Assembly (NCBI GenBank): GCA_046765875.1
Contig: JBKPSJ010000096.1
Span: 1-15,149, forward strand
DNA: 15,149 bases
From: DASRHY01 sp046765875
GTDB taxonomy: Bacteria > Actinomycetota > Actinomycetes > Propionibacteriales > Kribbellaceae
Direction of reading: 5' to 3'
The stretch's first letter is position 1, and every line of letters starts with the position of its first letter. Shown here in pieces: positions 13,597-15,149 of this stretch. The notes under the pieces were generated by a model. It made no database searches. It worked only from the letters and a program-made list of their open reading frames with translations, and had not been told where the DNA came from. The position numbers were made by a program, and so were the translations under genes.

Positions 13597-13917
13597 TCAG
13601 GGCCACTGCAGCGTGGTCACCGTACCGCCTGTCACTGTGGCGGTCAGTCGTACCGATCCGGCGGGTCGTTCGTACAGCTCGTACGCCCCGGCCGGAAGTT
13701 CGGCGAACACCGCCGAGCAGATCTCGCCGGTCGGCGCCGGTCGGCGCAGCACCTCCACGTGCGGCAGATGACCGCCCGGGTCCGGGACCGGCCGCGCCTC
13801 GATCTGGACACCGACGAGCTCGTCGGGCATGTCCAGCACCAGCGCCCCGACCGCGTCGCCGATATCCAGCAGGACCGCACCCTGCCCGGCGTGCGGGTTC
13901 TCGTGGCCGCCCATCAT
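13597..13917 (-). CDS. Small conserved-looking protein of unknown function, coupled to DUF4331
   Basis: A 106-residue protein with no recognised domain, starting MMGGHENPHAGQGAVLLDIG. It is acidic and alternates short hydrophobic stretches (AVLLDIG, GALVLDM, AVFAEL, VRLTATV) with turns, suggesting a beta-rich fold such as a small beta sandwich. It has no signal peptide and no membrane helix, and only one cysteine. I have an impression of similar ENPHAGQG-type proteins in other actinobacteria, but cannot verify it. Its ATG overlaps the stop of the DUF4331 gene by 4 bases (ATGA), so production is probably tied to that gene. An ATG three bases further in is an equally possible start. An intrinsic terminator follows. 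Confidence 0.75.
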   Translation of the reverse strand: MMGGHENPHAGQGAVLLDIGDAVGALVLDMPDELVGVQIEARPVPDPGGHLPHVEVLRRPAPTGEICSAVFAELPAGAYELYERPAGSVRLTATVTGGTVTTLQWP

Positions 13918-15149
13918 GCGGCCGGGATGCCCGGCTGGGTCTGGTAGCCGCCGGCCGGCGTACCGAGGTATGGGAACGAGTCCAGGTACGGCGTGTTGGT
14001 GTTCGACGTACCGTCCTTGATCTGCGACGTCGCGCCGTCCGGCGTGAACGTCTTGTCCACCAGCGGGATCGTCAGCCCCGCGACCGCACGCAGTTCGACG
14101 GTGACGACGTCGTCGAAAACCCGCCGGCCGTTCGGGAACCCGGCCGCGTCACCGGCCACCAGGCCGAGCGGGTTCGGCTTCTTCGCCGGCGGCACCGCCA
14201 GGTTGAGACGCATCAGATCGGCGAGCACCGGGCCGGTGAAGTTCTGGAAGCCCGGTACGACGCCCTTCGGGATCCCGGTCAGCAGGATCGCGGTCAGGTC
14301 GGCGCGGTCCTTCTTGTACGCCGCCAGGTTCGGGAACACGCCGGGGTACAGCACCGGCAGCAACGACGCCAGCTCGGGCCGTGCGACGTACTTGGCGAAG
14401 TCGCTGTCCTCGTGCGGCCGAGAGGCGTTCCAGCGGTCCTTGGAGGCCATCGGCACGATCACCTCGTTGAACAGCGGGTTGGCCAGCCGGGAGACCTGGC
14501 GGAACGGACCGTACCCGCCGGTGCGGCCGGTGCTCGCGTCGAAGATGCGGCCCTTGTGCCGGCTTGCGGTGGCCCAGACGCCGATCACGGACTTGGGGTC
14601 CATGACGTCGGTCGGGGTCGAGCCGTCCCGAGTCAGTTCGCGGATGGGGACCTGGATCGCGATCGTGTGCACGTTCAGGCCCTGGGTGCCGTTGACGCCG
14701 GCCGCCGCGGCGGACGGGATCAGGTGCGCCATCTGGAACGGGCGCAGCGTGCCCAGGTCGAAGATGCTGCCGAGGTCGACGAAGAACCCCTCGGCGCGCT
14801 GACCGCAGAACACCCGGCGGCCACCGCCGAGCCAGCGGACCGCCTGCGCGGTGAATTTGGCGTAGTTCGGCGTGCTCCGCGGACCGATGTTCACCGGCGG
14901 CGTCGGCAGATTGGTGCCGAGCACCTCGGTGCCCTTGCCGCGAACCCACTTGGTCACCGAGTAGAACTGCGGGCGGTTCCAGTTCTTGTCGTCGATCGAC
15001 CCGATCGGCCCGGTGTTGTACAGGAACGTGTTCTGGTTCCGGATCGTGGTCTTGAACCGGAACTGGTAGCTGATGTCCGCGCGGGCGTCGCCGCGGTTCG
15101 AGATGTGGATCTCGTAGCGGACGTTGCGGCCGAACTCGTAGAAGTTGGG
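13914..15149 (-). CDS. DUF4331 domain protein (N-terminus beyond window)
   Basis: The 411 C-terminal residues of a protein of the DUF4331 family, whose biochemical role is unknown to me. The frame is open to the window edge, where it reads PNFYEFGRNVRYEIHISNRG followed by ADISYQFRF, a typical early part of the family. Later marks are VFCGQRAEGFFVDLGSIFDL, LNVHTIAIQVPIREL, GVWATASRHKGR, and a C-terminal NGRRVFDDVVTVELRAVAG with PYLDSFPYLGTPAGG. GTG at 14957 is inside the domain and is not the start. Where it acts cannot be seen, because the N-terminus and any signal peptide are missing. It overlaps the downstream small gene by 4 bases. Confidence 0.9.
   Translation of the reverse strand, partial: PNFYEFGRNVRYEIHISNRGDARADISYQFRFKTTIRNQNTFLYNTGPIGSIDDKNWNRPQFYSVTKWVRGKGTEVLGTNLPTPPVNIGPRSTPNYAKFTAQAVRWLGGGRRVFCGQRAEGFFVDLGSIFDLGTLRPFQMAHLIPSAAAAGVNGTQGLNVHTIAIQVPIRELTRDGSTPTDVMDPKSVIGVWATASRHKGRIFDASTGRTGGYGPFRQVSRLANPLFNEVIVPMASKDRWNASRPHEDSDFAKYVARPELASLLPVLYPGVFPNLAAYKKDRADLTAILLTGIPKGVVPGFQNFTGPVLADLMRLNLAVPPAKKPNPLGLVAGDAAGFPNGRRVFDDVVTVELRAVAGLTIPLVDKTFTPDGATSQIKDGTSNTNTPYLDSFPYLGTPAGGYQTQPGIPAA

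Noticed and set aside
14955..14957. GTG as the DUF4331 start codon
   Set aside because: Family sequence continues upstream in the same frame to the window edge.

Overview
The window is high-GC DNA with actinobacterial features: many GTG starts, 4-base start/stop overlaps, candidate leaderless genes, and the gene neighbourhood tRNA-Thr / tRNA-Met / rpmG / hadA-hadB / murB / add. Codon habits and gene content suggest a member of the Propionibacteriales, possibly Kribbella-like; that placement is inference. Coding density is high and no gene-free stretch exceeds 300 bases.

Region 1 (1-3558) is conserved core. The 3' part of a TrpB2-type tryptophan synthase beta gene is followed by an adenosine-deaminase-family gene on the + strand. 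They converge on a minus-strand operon hadA-like > hadB-like > murB, whose genes are joined by 4-base overlaps. A strong two-part hairpin separates the convergent units.

Region 2 (about 3559-7412) is accessory: an FMN-dependent alpha-hydroxy-acid oxidase, a convergent ECF sigma factor with no anti-sigma gene in view, and a divergent PadR regulator followed after one base by an FAD-dependent monooxygenase. The monooxygenase is split by an apparent one-base frameshift. The 77-bp sigma/PadR intergenic region carries a palindromic operator inside a predicted leaderless promoter, plus an ECF-type promoter facing the sigma gene. From remembered synteny in mycobacteria and streptomycetes, this block appears to separate rpmG from hadA, which are normally adjacent.

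Region 3 (7365-7841, minus strand) holds tRNA-Thr(GGT), tRNA-Met(CAT) and the zinc-ribbon form of ribosomal protein L33, ending in a good intrinsic terminator.

Region 4 (7898-13347, minus strand) holds a secreted subtilisin-fold peptidase that has Glu where His is expected in the catalytic triad, and a MacB/FtsX-type ABC exporter (ATPase then permease, overlapping). Each unit ends in a strong hairpin.

Region 5 (13538-15149, minus strand) holds a DUF4331 protein cut off by the window end, overlapping by 4 bases a 106-residue protein of unknown function, then an intrinsic terminator.

I see no CRISPR array, transposase, integrase or phage gene, and nothing I would call a clearly new system. 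The best second looks are the altered peptidase triad, the sigma/PadR control region, the frameshifted monooxygenase, the interrupted core synteny and the 30-bp tandem repeats at the end of the sigma gene.
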